Below, in pieces: positions 24,401 to 33,714 of a DNA stretch of 64,000 bases. Made by a program: the position numbers and the translations under genes. Every line of letters begins with the position of its first letter. Position 1 is the first letter of the stretch. Source of the stretch: Aeoliella straminimaris (lineage in GTDB: Bacteria; Planctomycetota; Planctomycetia; Pirellulales; Lacipirellulaceae); the NCBI RefSeq assembly GCF_024054565.1, contig NZ_JAMXLR010000076.1, positions 1-64,000 of the forward strand, in the 5' to 3' direction. The notes below the pieces were generated by a model. The model worked only from the letters and a program-made list of their open reading frames with translations. It was not told the DNA's origin and did not search any database.

Positions 24401-24838
24401 TCATCTGTGGAGGTTCGGGTGCGACGATAGTTCCAGTGTTACCTCATTCAACTCGCCGGCTTTGACGTCGATGGTGAGCCCCGAGTTAGCAGTCGATAAG
24501 TATCGCTGTGGTACGAGTGGCTTCGCGGCCGCCTCTGGATTGCCAGGGTCGGAGGACGAATAGGCCTTGACGGCTACGTGGTGCAATCCGGGCTGCGCTC
24601 CTTCACCAAGCTTGCCCGACGAAAGTGTGAATCGCCCTTGGGTGTCTATCGCGCCGCGGGCCCCGCGCCCGTCGTCGGTCGATGTTACCACTGTTCCGCT
24701 AGTTAGCGCTTGCCCATCGAGTGTTACCTGGCCTTTTACTGTTGCCAGTGAGGGAGAATCCTTGCTGCAACCGGTAACTGCAACTGCAGTCATGGCCAGC
24801 AGGTAGCATAGAGCACTGTGGGCAGTCAGCTGCGTCAT
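24401..24838 (-). CDS. small lipoprotein with carboxypeptidase-regulatory-like (transthyretin-type) domain
   Basis: The 145-residue product has a lipoprotein signal (LCYLLAMTAVAVTGCSKD; lipobox V-T-G-C) and one beta-sandwich module of the type seen in planctomycete carboxypeptidase-regulatory-like proteins: VKGQVTLDGQALTSGTVV, IDTQGRFTLSSGK, LHHVAVKAY, GLTIDVKAGELNEVTLEL. These lipoproteins very often follow a DUF1559 gene, and this one starts 56 bases after the DUF1559 stop on the same strand. The frame opens at 24880, but the ATG at 24838 begins right at the signal peptide. It is likely anchored in an envelope membrane; the role is unknown. Confidence 0.78.
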   Translation of the reverse strand: MTQLTAHSALCYLLAMTAVAVTGCSKDSPSLATVKGQVTLDGQALTSGTVVTSTDDGRGARGAIDTQGRFTLSSGKLGEGAQPGLHHVAVKAYSSSDPGNPEAAAKPLVPQRYLSTANSGLTIDVKAGELNEVTLELSSHPNLHR

Positions 24839-24894
24839 GGCGTACCACTCCACTTCTTCTACTTCGACTGGGTTACTCAATAGTGCGAAGACGT

Positions 24895-25884
24895 CTACCG
24901 CCGTCCTCCGCCGCCACCACCTTCGTTGGCCGTAGCAGAAGCCGGATTCTGCGTGTCGTCATTGCCGCGTGTTGCCAGGGCCTTCAGTACATTCAGCTCC
25001 ATGTCATCGGATTCGAAATGCACGGAGGCATCTGCCAGCAGCAGGTGAGCACCCGATGTGTGGTTGCTGCCGATGCTGCCATCGTTATTGCCGTACCCGC
25101 TGCTACCATTGGAGTCGCCCGGTTCTTCACGGAAAGCGACGTGCATGGGCTTGAAGACGTTCTCGGCGTTGTAGATGAAGCCTCCCGAAATACCTACAAT
25201 CCAGGTCCGCGAGGGGCCGACGCTTTCTCCATCGATACCACCTGACCACGATTGTTCGGCAACCATCATCGTATTTGACGTACCATCGGTGATCCGCTTG
25301 AACTTGACACCTTTGTCGAGCACAAAACAGCCGTTAGTTGCGATACCACCTGTAACGTCGGAACAGTTCTCGATCGTGTATCCCGAGTCAGGCCAAGAGG
25401 TGGTTTCCTGCAGTGGGCAGATTTCCGACTTGGCCCCCATCACCGCGAAGTAATGGGCCCGCAGCGGCGACTGGTCGATGAATGATGTGCTGTTGCCAAC
25501 TCCGCCGGTGAAGGCGCTCAGTTCCCGTCCGGTCGAGGGACACTGAAAGGCGGGCACAGGTGTAGATTCGGCAAGGTCGTTGGCCACGTCGTACCAGTAG
25601 GCGGTATCGTCAATGAGGTTATGGAGATTGGCCTGTTCCATGAAAGGTAGTATTTGACCCAGATAGCTCATCTCGGTGTCATGCGCCGCTACGGTTGGCA
25701 GATGTCCGAACGTGTCGTGGAAGTTGTGGCAGGCGATCCCAATTTGTCGCAACTGATTGCCGCATTGGATGCGCCGAGCGGCTTCTCGAGCGGACTGTAC
25801 TGCTGGAAGCAGCAAGGCAACGAGGATCCCAATGATCGCGATGACGACCAACAGTTCGACCAGGGTAAAGGCTTTGCGTCTCAT
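24895..25884 (-). CDS. DUF1559 pseudopilin-like protein
   Basis: The 329-residue protein has a type II-pseudopilin-type N-terminus (RRKAFTLVELLVVIAIIGIL; cleavage before Phe by a prepilin peptidase, conserved Glu at +5) and the DUF1559 domain (SAREAARRIQCGNQLRQIGIACHNFHD). The C-terminal signature GSNHTSGAHLLLADASVHF matches the H-x-G-G-x-N-V-x-x-x-D-G-S-V-x-F motif of the family. DUF1559 is expanded in planctomycetes; its role is not established. The last residues are GGGGGGRR, an unusual tail. It is followed by a lipoprotein gene in the same direction. Confidence 0.92.
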   Translation of the reverse strand: MRRKAFTLVELLVVIAIIGILVALLLPAVQSAREAARRIQCGNQLRQIGIACHNFHDTFGHLPTVAAHDTEMSYLGQILPFMEQANLHNLIDDTAYWYDVANDLAESTPVPAFQCPSTGRELSAFTGGVGNSTSFIDQSPLRAHYFAVMGAKSEICPLQETTSWPDSGYTIENCSDVTGGIATNGCFVLDKGVKFKRITDGTSNTMMVAEQSWSGGIDGESVGPSRTWIVGISGGFIYNAENVFKPMHVAFREEPGDSNGSSGYGNNDGSIGSNHTSGAHLLLADASVHFESDDMELNVLKALATRGNDDTQNPASATANEGGGGGGRR

Positions 25885-26083
25885 CTATTTATCTTCCATG
25901 CGAGGTAATGGCCGCCGATTGTCGAGGGCGGCGTTGGACTGGTTCAGGCACCTCTCAACCTGGCGTCCTAGGCGTGCGAGAATTCCTGCCGGAAATCGTA
26001 CGGCTTATATGCCGGCTCCAGACAGCGAAACCGGAGTTTCGCCGCCAGGAACCGGGCTGCCCAGCACTTCTATATTCTTCAGG

Positions 26084-29000
26084 TCAACGATCTGTGGTGA
26101 AACGCTCTTGGCCCCGGCGGCGGAGAGCCAAAGCTCCGCAGCCGACGATGCCCGCCAGCAGCACCACGGAACTTGGTTCGGGGACGTTGCCAGAGGCGAT
26201 TCCGCTGACCGCGCCGGACATGGCGCCAAAGTTCGATTTCCACAACGAGTAGTCGCCAGCATCGACGATGCCGGAGTTGTTACCGGTGCCTGAGGCCAGC
26301 GCCGCTTCGTCACCACCAAGGTTGTTACGCCACACGGTGTAGTCGGCCAGGTCGACCATGCCGTCGCCGTTGAAGTCGCCCTGCAGTCCCGCCGCGAAAG
26401 TCAAAACCAAATCGGTCAGGGCTTCGTTGTACGAGGCAGTGAATCCTTCTGGCAGTCCTGCACCAAAGTCGAGGCTGACCAGCGGCGTCGTGATTCCACT
26501 TGCTGCCGACAGCAGAGTGTACTGCGTGCCATTGGCGGGTGAGTCGCCGAAGTAGCTCACATCAATCGTTCCATCCAGCAGGGCGGTGCCCGTAATGTCG
26601 AGAGAGTCGGAACCGGCCGCCCCCAGATCGAGCTCCAAAGTACTGCCGGAGTTCAGGCTCAAGTCGCCGTTGATGGTGAGAGTTTCCCCTCCGCCAAATA
26701 CATTCGTCTGACCGCTGTTGTAGCTCAACCCATCGTAGAAAGTGCGGTCGTCTCCATCTTCGGTTCCCGCGTCGTCCACGTACACAACCAGATTACCACT
26801 GGCATCGGTCGTAAACTCTCCCAGCGGTGCACTGAACAGCGTGCGATTGCCGGAGGCCGTGCTGAGTTCGGTGGTGTGGGGAAGCGACGTGGTGAGCACC
26901 GAATCCGTGGCCCCAGCGACGGCGTCATTGGGGTTGCCGTAGAGCGTCAAGTTGCCCGACGTGTCTCCAGCCTGGATTCTCCAACTCGATCCGTCGGCAT
27001 CCCAGAAGTTTGCATACACGGTATAAGTGGTGTTTGCTGACAAACCTGAGATGGTCGTGCGAATCTCTGGCGCCGTGGTGGGATCAGCAGCATCGGCTTC
27101 GTAAATCGTATCCGAGTTGCCTCCGATACCGGTGCGAACTTCCCAAATGTCGGCTGCCGGAACTAAAGCACCTCCACCCGACAGAGTCGTGTTGCTGTTG
27201 TGGTCGGCGTCGACGTACGTGAACTCTGGCAGAGCCGAGAGTGGCGTTGAACCGACGGCGAGAGTGCCGTTGACGATGATGGAACCAGTGGAGGCCGTAT
27301 CAATTTCCAGTGCTGCTCCACTGGCTACCGTGGTGGTGCCTACGTAGTTGGTGCCAGCGTTCTGAAACTTGACCGTACCGGCGTTCACGTTCACGGGGCC
27401 GTAGCCGGTGATGCCGCCAGAGCCGGTGAAAGTGTAGGTGCTAGCCGAGCTAAAAGTGGTGCTCCCCGGGGTAACATTCGAATCGACAACGACATTCTTC
27501 GCACCACTGCTGCCAAAGGTGACCGTGTCGAGATCGCGGAACTGATTGCTGCTCGACCAGTTGGTGCTGGTGGCGACGTCCCACGTGCTGTTCCCGGTGG
27601 AGCCGGCCCAAGTCAAGTTCGACTGGGTGCCATTGACCTGCAAGCGAACCTGGCTGCTGGTCGAATTGACCTGCAAGGTTTGTCGAGGATTGAGTGTTTC
27701 ACCCAGGTTGTTCACTACTTCTGCATTGAAGGCCGCGACGTCGGCGGCGGTGCCAGTGCCGTGGTTGATCAGCGTGTAATTGGCGCCGCTGCCTTGCAGC
27801 GTGCCGCCCACAGGCGTGACCTGTACTGTGATTGCTGGAGCGTCCGTCGTTGTGAAGTTGCCATCAATCTGAACTCGATCTCCTACGGCCGTAGTGCTGC
27901 CGAGAGCGACGTTCAATGCCCCGCCACCGAAGCCGCCGGTGAGAGTAGCATTGCCCGTGACCGTGAGCGTGCCATTGGGAGAGAGAGTATTGTCATCGTA
28001 GATGTCCAGTCGCTGCACTTGGACCGTTCCGCCACCGGCGAGTTCATCGCCTTCGCCCAGGTCGTAGTCGGCAAAGGAACTCACGTTGAGAGTGGCGCCT
28101 GCTTGCACGGTGGTAACATTGCTAAACAGCTCGTTATCGCTGGCCGCGTTAGCCGTGAGCACCAGGGTGCCTTCTTCCACGGTGGTGTTGCCGAACCAGT
28201 AGTCGTCGTCCACGTTGGTGCCAACGGTCAGAGTACCGCTGCCACGCTTGAAGACGTGGACGTTGGCCTCTCCACCGGCGCCGCCTGTGGGGTTGCCATC
28301 GGCGTCGGCCACACCATCGGTCAGCCGACCGGTGAGGTTGAAGTTGCCGTCGCCGGAGAAAACGAAATTGCGGACGCCCGTGTCGGGCGCGGAGATGACA
28401 CCTCCCAGCGAGAGTGTGCCGGAAGTTGATTCAAAGTTGTATTGCGTACCCCCGATGGTGCCGAGGACGTTGCCGTTCCAGGTGTTGTTGCCGGCACTGG
28501 TGACGCTCACCGCGTCAAAGGCGGCGCCTTCCCGGGCGCTGACTTCCAGTACCTCGCTGGCGACGGTGATGTTGCCAGAAAGAGCCAGGGTGCCAGTGTT
28601 GGCGTTGCCGGAAGTAATCGTCCGGCTTGCGGCCGTGCCGCCGGTGCCAAGAGCCGCGGCGTTGTTGATGGTCAGCGTACCACCGTTGACGGTCGTCAGG
28701 CCGCCGTAAGTGTTCGAGCCCGAGACAACCACGGTGGAGCCGGAGTTCACGGCCAGCTGCCCGTCGCCACTGATGACGCCGGTGAAGGCGACCTCGGCCC
28801 CATCGTTCACCTCGACGACGCTGGTGCCGTCGATGGAAACATTGCCGCTGACCGATCCGGAGGTGTAGCCAGTTCCATGGGTGTCGCCGAAGAACCCGTT
28901 GTCGGTTCCCCAGAAACGCAAAGCGGCTGCATTCTGTAGCGTGATGTTCGAACCGGTTGGAATCGCACCGGCATCCACCACGGAAGTATTCGTGTCGTCG

Positions 29001-30226
29001 ATGGAAAGGCCGCCGGTGAACGTATTGGCCGCATCGAGCACGAGTTCGCCACTGCCAGAAAGATTGAGTCCCGACGCGCCTGCCACGCCGGCCCGCAGCC
29101 AGTGTCGACCAGTGGTGTTAATCTCGGCCGCGCCGGTCATGGTGATGGTCTGGTTGGAATCGGCGGTGAGGAAGTAGTCGCCATCTCCATCGTTAGCGAA
29201 GAAGATGGTGTTCGACGTAACGCTAGCATCGAGCGTCACGACTCTGTCTTGGGTGATTACGTCGCCGAAGAGTATGTCGTCTCCAGGAGCCGGTGCCTCG
29301 CCGCCGACCCAATTGGTGCCGACCGAGAAACTGCCGTCCGCATCCACCGCCCATTGCGTGAAGTCGACGCCGCCGACCGATAAAACACCGGTCGATGTAT
29401 TGAAGGTGTAGGTGCCGTTGGTCCAGAAAGGACCTGTCTTGTCGAAATCGGCAACGCTGAACGTGGCGCCGTAGGTCTGCGTGGCCGCGTCGGTAATCTG
29501 CCAGCTATCGCTGGCGCCAGTGCTGGCGCCAGAGAGGTCGAAGTTGAAGACGCCATCAAACACGGTGGCTGCACCGCTGCCCGTGACCGAGTTGTTCACT
29601 CCGCTCGACCCGACAACGAAATTCAGCGCGGCCCCATCTGCCAGTGTGAAACGTCCATTGTTGACGATACTGCCGGTGAAGGTGTTATCTGCCGACAGGA
29701 AGCTGAGCACCGAACCGGTACCGTCGGAGCCCGGGTTCGTAATGGTGCCAGTACCGCTAATGTCGGATAGTACGTTGATCGGCCCCTGCTTGGCGTAGAT
29801 AACCGAGTCGGAAACCACGCTGATCGAGCCATCCAGATTAAAGATATCGCCCGATCCATTGAGGTGATTCACCGATCCGCCATTCAAAATCAGGTTGTCA
29901 ACCGTGATGGTGCCTGCGTCGCCGGTACCTTTGTAGCTGAAACCGAAGAGATTTCCGTCGGTCAAGGCCACGTTGTTGTTGATCGTTAACGAGTCTCCTT
30001 CAAAGGTGTAGCTCTCACCATCGGCCGGGGTGCGTAGGCGGAAATCGCCAGTGAAGTAGTCATTGCCCGTCGAGGGGGCTGATGCATTGCTCCAAGCACC
30101 TGCGGAGTTGAAGGACGAAGTGCCGAACCCATCGCTGGCCGTTAGGGTTATATCCGCCCCTAGGGACGACGCTGCCGTACCCGCCAGTAGTATCCAACTG
30201 CCAAGAATCAAACGCAACTTACACAT
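26084..30226 (-). CDS. giant autotransporter-type beta-strand-repeat protein with dockerin-like and PEP-CTERM tail
   Basis: The 1380-residue secreted protein starts with a signal peptide (KLRLILGSWILLAGTAASSLGA). Residues to about 260 are homologous to the neighbouring 23098 protein. The long middle has PATR-type repeats (GSGELVLDAANTFTGGLSID, STVVVSGSNTYGGLTTVNGGTLTI, NNAAALGTGG). Next comes a WDADGSSWRIQAGDTSGNLTL-type region also present in the BNR protein (STWRILAGAESGDLTLFG). A dockerin-like pair (DFNGDGMVDLADYTVWRNNLG; GIVDAGDYSLWKSNFG) and the PEP-CTERM tail VPEPSSVVLLAG complete it. The frame is open to 30472, but the ATG at 30226 has GGAGGTG in front and leads straight into the signal peptide. 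It probably forms a long beta-solenoid on the cell surface. Confidence 0.88.
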   Translation of the reverse strand: MCKLRLILGSWILLAGTAASSLGADITLTASDGFGTSSFNSAGAWSNASAPSTGNDYFTGDFRLRTPADGESYTFEGDSLTINNNVALTDGNLFGFSYKGTGDAGTITVDNLILNGGSVNHLNGSGDIFNLDGSISVVSDSVIYAKQGPINVLSDISGTGTITNPGSDGTGSVLSFLSADNTFTGSIVNNGRFTLADGAALNFVVGSSGVNNSVTGSGAATVFDGVFNFDLSGASTGASDSWQITDAATQTYGATFSVADFDKTGPFWTNGTYTFNTSTGVLSVGGVDFTQWAVDADGSFSVGTNWVGGEAPAPGDDILFGDVITQDRVVTLDASVTSNTIFFANDGDGDYFLTADSNQTITMTGAAEINTTGRHWLRAGVAGASGLNLSGSGELVLDAANTFTGGLSIDDTNTSVVDAGAIPTGSNITLQNAAALRFWGTDNGFFGDTHGTGYTSGSVSGNVSIDGTSVVEVNDGAEVAFTGVISGDGQLAVNSGSTVVVSGSNTYGGLTTVNGGTLTINNAAALGTGGTAASRTITSGNANTGTLALSGNITVASEVLEVSAREGAAFDAVSVTSAGNNTWNGNVLGTIGGTQYNFESTSGTLSLGGVISAPDTGVRNFVFSGDGNFNLTGRLTDGVADADGNPTGGAGGEANVHVFKRGSGTLTVGTNVDDDYWFGNTTVEEGTLVLTANAASDNELFSNVTTVQAGATLNVSSFADYDLGEGDELAGGGTVQVQRLDIYDDNTLSPNGTLTVTGNATLTGGFGGGALNVALGSTTAVGDRVQIDGNFTTTDAPAITVQVTPVGGTLQGSGANYTLINHGTGTAADVAAFNAEVVNNLGETLNPRQTLQVNSTSSQVRLQVNGTQSNLTWAGSTGNSTWDVATSTNWSSSNQFRDLDTVTFGSSGAKNVVVDSNVTPGSTTFSSASTYTFTGSGGITGYGPVNVNAGTVKFQNAGTNYVGTTTVASGAALEIDTASTGSIIVNGTLAVGSTPLSALPEFTYVDADHNSNTTLSGGGALVPAADIWEVRTGIGGNSDTIYEADAADPTTAPEIRTTISGLSANTTYTVYANFWDADGSSWRIQAGDTSGNLTLYGNPNDAVAGATDSVLTTSLPHTTELSTASGNRTLFSAPLGEFTTDASGNLVVYVDDAGTEDGDDRTFYDGLSYNSGQTNVFGGGETLTINGDLSLNSGSTLELDLGAAGSDSLDITGTALLDGTIDVSYFGDSPANGTQYTLLSAASGITTPLVSLDFGAGLPEGFTASYNEALTDLVLTFAAGLQGDFNGDGMVDLADYTVWRNNLGGDEAALASGTGNNSGIVDAGDYSLWKSNFGAMSGAVSGIASGNVPEPSSVVLLAGIVGCGALALRRRGQERFTTDR

Positions 30227-30884
30227 AGTGAATCCACCTCCAATGGAGCAAAAGTATTTTGCTAAGAGCTTGCCCTGTTCCTCTAAGCGACCTGCAATCT
30301 GCGACTCGGTCTGGCCCGCGTACTGTGATGTTAACCGATGATGTAGGAAGACTTTTTCCATGACTCCCGAAGTTCGACTGTGGCGACCGACGTTGCCAGA
30401 AATTGTCCGATCCACCAGTACCACAGTCGTATGCCTGATGGCGTCACCTGGGCCAATGCCGACGACGCACAAACACTCCGCGGCAGCCCGATCGTGGGGG
30501 CCTGTTGGGAGATTATTCGAGTTTCAATGAGATACTGTTCCTGCAAACCTGAGTTCCGCCTAATGAGGTTTGTTGGGGCGAAATGGCCCAGATAAGTGAA
30601 TGCCAGTCCGCTACTGTTATCTCTGCTGAGGTCAGCGGATTTTTGCGAGGAAAACCGCCATTTTTCCGCGGCTGTTGAGGGCGCGTGCCCTAAGCTGTTT
30701 CCTCGTAAGTACTTGCGTCTCTTTCGGCTAGCCGTTGGGTCCCTCGTAAGTTGCAGGTATCGATGGTGGAATCGGGCGAGGGCGTTACACGCCAAGCCGG
30801 GGCGATCGGCTTGCTTGCTCGTGTGTCGCCGAATATCACTTAAACGATGCGCTAGTTGCAACTCTTCTAGACGGTGAAAAGACC
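30227..30884. other. long intergenic region between divergent surface-protein and galactosidase genes
   Basis: It contains the promoters of the giant PEP-CTERM gene (minus) and the GH27 gene (plus). I see TCCGCT (30607-30612) pairing with AGCGGA (30634-30639) followed by TTTTT, a weak plus-strand attenuator or terminator with a 21-base loop, and a GGGC-GCGT-GCCC hairpin near 30677. A 193-codon minus-strand frame (30331-30912) covers much of the region, but its product has no recognisable features and I do not accept it as a gene. Confidence 0.5.
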
Positions 30885-32684
30885 ATGAAGCGAATACGAC
30901 TGTTACCGGCACTGGCCGTAATTGCGCTGCTCGTCGGCTTGGGGGGCGGAGCCTCGGCCGTTCCTCCTGCCAAGCCCTATCACCAGTGGGCCGAGACGCC
31001 GCCCTTGGGTTGGAACAGTTGGGACATCTTCGGTACGACGGTTACCGAGCAGCAAGTCAGGCAACAGGCTGACGCCATGGCCGCGAAGCTGTTGCCTGCT
31101 GGATACGACATCCTGACCGTCGACATTCAGTGGTACGAGCCCGACTCGCAGGCGCATGTCTATAAGCCGGGTGCGCGTCTGCAGATGGACGAGTACGGAC
31201 GCCTGCTGCCAGCGGTCAAGAAGTTCCCTTCGGCCGGCGAAGGCCGGGGCTTCAAGCCGCTGGCCGACTATGTTCACTCCCAGGGGTTGCGATTCGGCAT
31301 CCACATTATGCGGGGCATTCCACGGCAGGCGGTCGAGCAAAACACGTCTGTGCTGGGTACGGATTTGCGTGCTCGCGACATTGCCCTTACTGGATCTACG
31401 TGTCCATGGAATCCCGACATGTACGGTGTTGATGCCACCACGCCGGCGGGCCAGGCCTACTACGATTCGATTATTCAACTCTATGCTTCATGGGGTGTCG
31501 ACTACATCAAGTGCGACGACATCTCTCGCCCTTACGACGACGTGCAGAAGGCCGAGATCGAGGCCCTCCGCAAGGCGATCGACAACAGCGGGCGGGCGAT
31601 TGTCCTGAGCCTTTCGCCGGGTGCGACGCCCTTGAGCGCCGGGCCGCATGTGTCGCAGCACGCCAATCTGTGGCGGATCACCGACGACTTCTGGGATCGC
31701 TGGGGCTTGCTGCACGCCATGTTCGAACGCCTGCATGCGTGGGAGCCGTATCGCCGGGCAGGCGCGTGGCCCGACGCTGACATGTTGCCGATCGGCGTCA
31801 TCCAGTTCGGTCGCAAAACCGGCTTTAGCCCGGACGAACAGCGCACGCTGATGAGCCTGTGGGCGATTGGTCGCTCGCCGTTGATTTTCGGTGGCGACAT
31901 GACCAAGCTCGACGACTTTACGCTGCACATGCTGACGAATCCGGAGATGCTGGAGGTCAACCAACACAGTACCAACAATCGCCAGGTATCGCGCAAGGAC
32001 AACCTGATAGTTTGGACTGCCGATGTGCCGGACAGCCCAGACAAGTATGTGGCCTTGTTCAATGCGCAGAGCATGGGGCAGAACCTCGACTTTACTTCGG
32101 CCAACTACACCAGCCCCGTGATTGCCGGCGAAGGGAAGTCGCAGGAAATGGACATCTCGGTAAAGGACGGAAAACAATTGGTGCTATTCGTAACCGATGG
32201 CGACGATGGCTTTTCGCACGACCATGCCGTGTGGGTAGACCCCAAGCTGCATGGGCCAGCGGGAGAGTTGAGCCTCACTAAGCTCGAATGGCAGCACGCC
32301 ACAGCTGGGTGGGGCGGTGTGCATGTCAATCGGACCTGCGAGGATCGACCGCTGGTGGTGGATGGAAAACCAGTAGCAGGAATCGGCACCCACGCCAACT
32401 CGACCATCATCTACGAATTGCCGGAGGGGTACGACACCTTCACGGCCAAAGGCGTCTTGTCCAGTACAGGCTCCGTTCAGTTTGGGGTGCTCGTTAGCAA
32501 AGGCGATCAGGCCGTGCGTGAAGTGAGCGAAGTAGGTGTTGACTTTGCCGCCATCGGTATACCAGGCAAAGCCGCCGTGCGAGATCTATGGTCGCACCAG
32601 GATCTTGGCGAGTTCAGCGATTCCTTCAGTCGCGAAATTCCTCTGCACGGCGCCGGTCTCTATCGCCTGAAGCCACTGCCCTGA
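30885..32684 (+). CDS. secreted GH27-type alpha-galactosidase with C-terminal NPCBM domain
   Basis: The 599-residue enzyme has a signal peptide (LLPALAVIALLVGLGGGASA). A GH27/GH36-clan barrel opens with TPPLGWNSWDIFG. The nucleophile is Asp211 in VDYIKCDD (family pattern YLKYD) and the probable acid/base is Asp267 or Asp268 in RITDDFWDRW. WPDADMLPIG matches the family WNDPDML motif, followed by the WAIGRSPLIFGGD strand. A beta-sandwich and an NPCBM-type carbohydrate-binding domain (about 465-595, GWGGVHVNRTCEDRPLVVDGK, GIGTHANSTIIYELP) complete it. It would remove alpha-linked galactose, or a similar sugar, from polysaccharides in the periplasm or outside. It is the only clear glycosidase in the window. 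The neighbouring BNR_4 protein may act on the same kind of substrate. Confidence 0.88.
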   Translation: MKRIRLLPALAVIALLVGLGGGASAVPPAKPYHQWAETPPLGWNSWDIFGTTVTEQQVRQQADAMAAKLLPAGYDILTVDIQWYEPDSQAHVYKPGARLQMDEYGRLLPAVKKFPSAGEGRGFKPLADYVHSQGLRFGIHIMRGIPRQAVEQNTSVLGTDLRARDIALTGSTCPWNPDMYGVDATTPAGQAYYDSIIQLYASWGVDYIKCDDISRPYDDVQKAEIEALRKAIDNSGRAIVLSLSPGATPLSAGPHVSQHANLWRITDDFWDRWGLLHAMFERLHAWEPYRRAGAWPDADMLPIGVIQFGRKTGFSPDEQRTLMSLWAIGRSPLIFGGDMTKLDDFTLHMLTNPEMLEVNQHSTNNRQVSRKDNLIVWTADVPDSPDKYVALFNAQSMGQNLDFTSANYTSPVIAGEGKSQEMDISVKDGKQLVLFVTDGDDGFSHDHAVWVDPKLHGPAGELSLTKLEWQHATAGWGGVHVNRTCEDRPLVVDGKPVAGIGTHANSTIIYELPEGYDTFTAKGVLSSTGSVQFGVLVSKGDQAVREVSEVGVDFAAIGIPGKAAVRDLWSHQDLGEFSDSFSREIPLHGAGLYRLKPLP

Positions 32685-32810
32685 TGGTGGTGCGGAACGG
32701 TCAAGTAGATGATCGCGCTCGCCAATTTCACAAAGCGAGTGCCCAAATTCATTAGTGGCGGGCGAAGAAAAGCAGAAAATCTCGAAGCCACCAACATCGA
32801 CTAGCCCGCT

Positions 32811-33698
32811 TTACCGCAACTGCCCAAGCGGTGCCACATCGACTGATACGTTCAGCGTGTTGTCGCCGCCGCCGACGAAGACACCTTGGATGGGACAGAC
32901 ATCGGCGTAGTCGCGCCCCAGGGCAATAGTGACATGATCGGTGCCGGGGATTACGTTGTTGGTCGGATCGAATTCTATCCAGCCGGCCGCACCGCAGTAG
33001 ACCGACAGCCAGGCGTGCGAGGCATCGGCACCGACCAGTCGTGGCTTGCCCGGTGGCGGGAGCGTCCGCAAATAGCCGCTCACGTACCGCGCGGCCAGCC
33101 CCAGCGAGCGGAGGCAGGCGATCTGCAGGTGGGCGAAATCCTGGCACACTCCGGCACGATGAGCGAACACCTCCGACACCTGCGATTTCACATGCGTCGC
33201 ACCAGGTGTGTACTTGAAGTCTTCATACACGCGCCGCGTCAGGTCGTTGACCGCCTCGCCAATCGGCCGCTTGGGCGTCAGCGACACTCGAGCGTACTCA
33301 GCCAGCTCGTCACTTGCTCTCGCGTAGTCCGAATCATAGGCAAACAGGCAGTTGTTCACGTCCGTCTGCGGAGGTCGGGCTCGCAGTGCAGCGGCTATTG
33401 CTTCCCAAGACGGGGTCGCTTCCAACTCGAGGGCGAAATCGACGGGTTTCACGTCCACTTCGCTGGTCGCCGTGACGGTCAATCCGCGGTGCGTGTCGAC
33501 CAGAGAGAAGTACTCGACCGTATTGCCAAAGTAGTCGAGGTGCGTATCGACCAGCACCGGCTCGGGGTGAACGATCAGGCTGTACGAAGTGCAACTCTGA
33601 CGGCGGCTGTTCCGCGGGCGCAGATGCACCTTGTTCTGACAAACCGGTACCGGTTCGGAGTAGGCGTACTTGGTGGTGTGGCTGATCCTGTATTTCAT
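32811..33698 (-). CDS. transglutaminase-like cysteine protease-fold protein, last gene of the ATP-grasp/alpha-E operon
   Basis: The 295-residue protein has the bacterial transglutaminase N-terminal domain (MKYRISHTTKYAYSEPV) and a transglutaminase core with triad Cys185 (RAGVCQDFAH), His228 (DASHAWLSVY) and Asp244 (WIEFDPTNN). Such proteins are usually peptidases or peptide-modifying enzymes rather than true transglutaminases. The frame runs to 33860, but the ATG at 33698 has GGTGG in front and matches the family start. It lies 16 bases after the ATP-grasp/alpha-E fusion gene, so it is co-transcribed. In many bacteria this trio (permuted ATP-grasp, alpha-E, transglutaminase-like) travels together and is predicted to make or process an unknown peptide. 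Confidence 0.9.
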   Translation of the reverse strand: MKYRISHTTKYAYSEPVPVCQNKVHLRPRNSRRQSCTSYSLIVHPEPVLVDTHLDYFGNTVEYFSLVDTHRGLTVTATSEVDVKPVDFALELEATPSWEAIAAALRARPPQTDVNNCLFAYDSDYARASDELAEYARVSLTPKRPIGEAVNDLTRRVYEDFKYTPGATHVKSQVSEVFAHRAGVCQDFAHLQIACLRSLGLAARYVSGYLRTLPPPGKPRLVGADASHAWLSVYCGAAGWIEFDPTNNVIPGTDHVTIALGRDYADVCPIQGVFVGGGDNTLNVSVDVAPLGQLR

Positions 33699-33714
33699 GA
33701 CCACCAATCGTTGG

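Noticed and set aside
30331..30912. 193-codon minus-strand frame in the intergenic region before the GH27 gene
   Set aside because: The product is of random composition without a domain or ribosome-binding site, and it overlaps the GH27 start.
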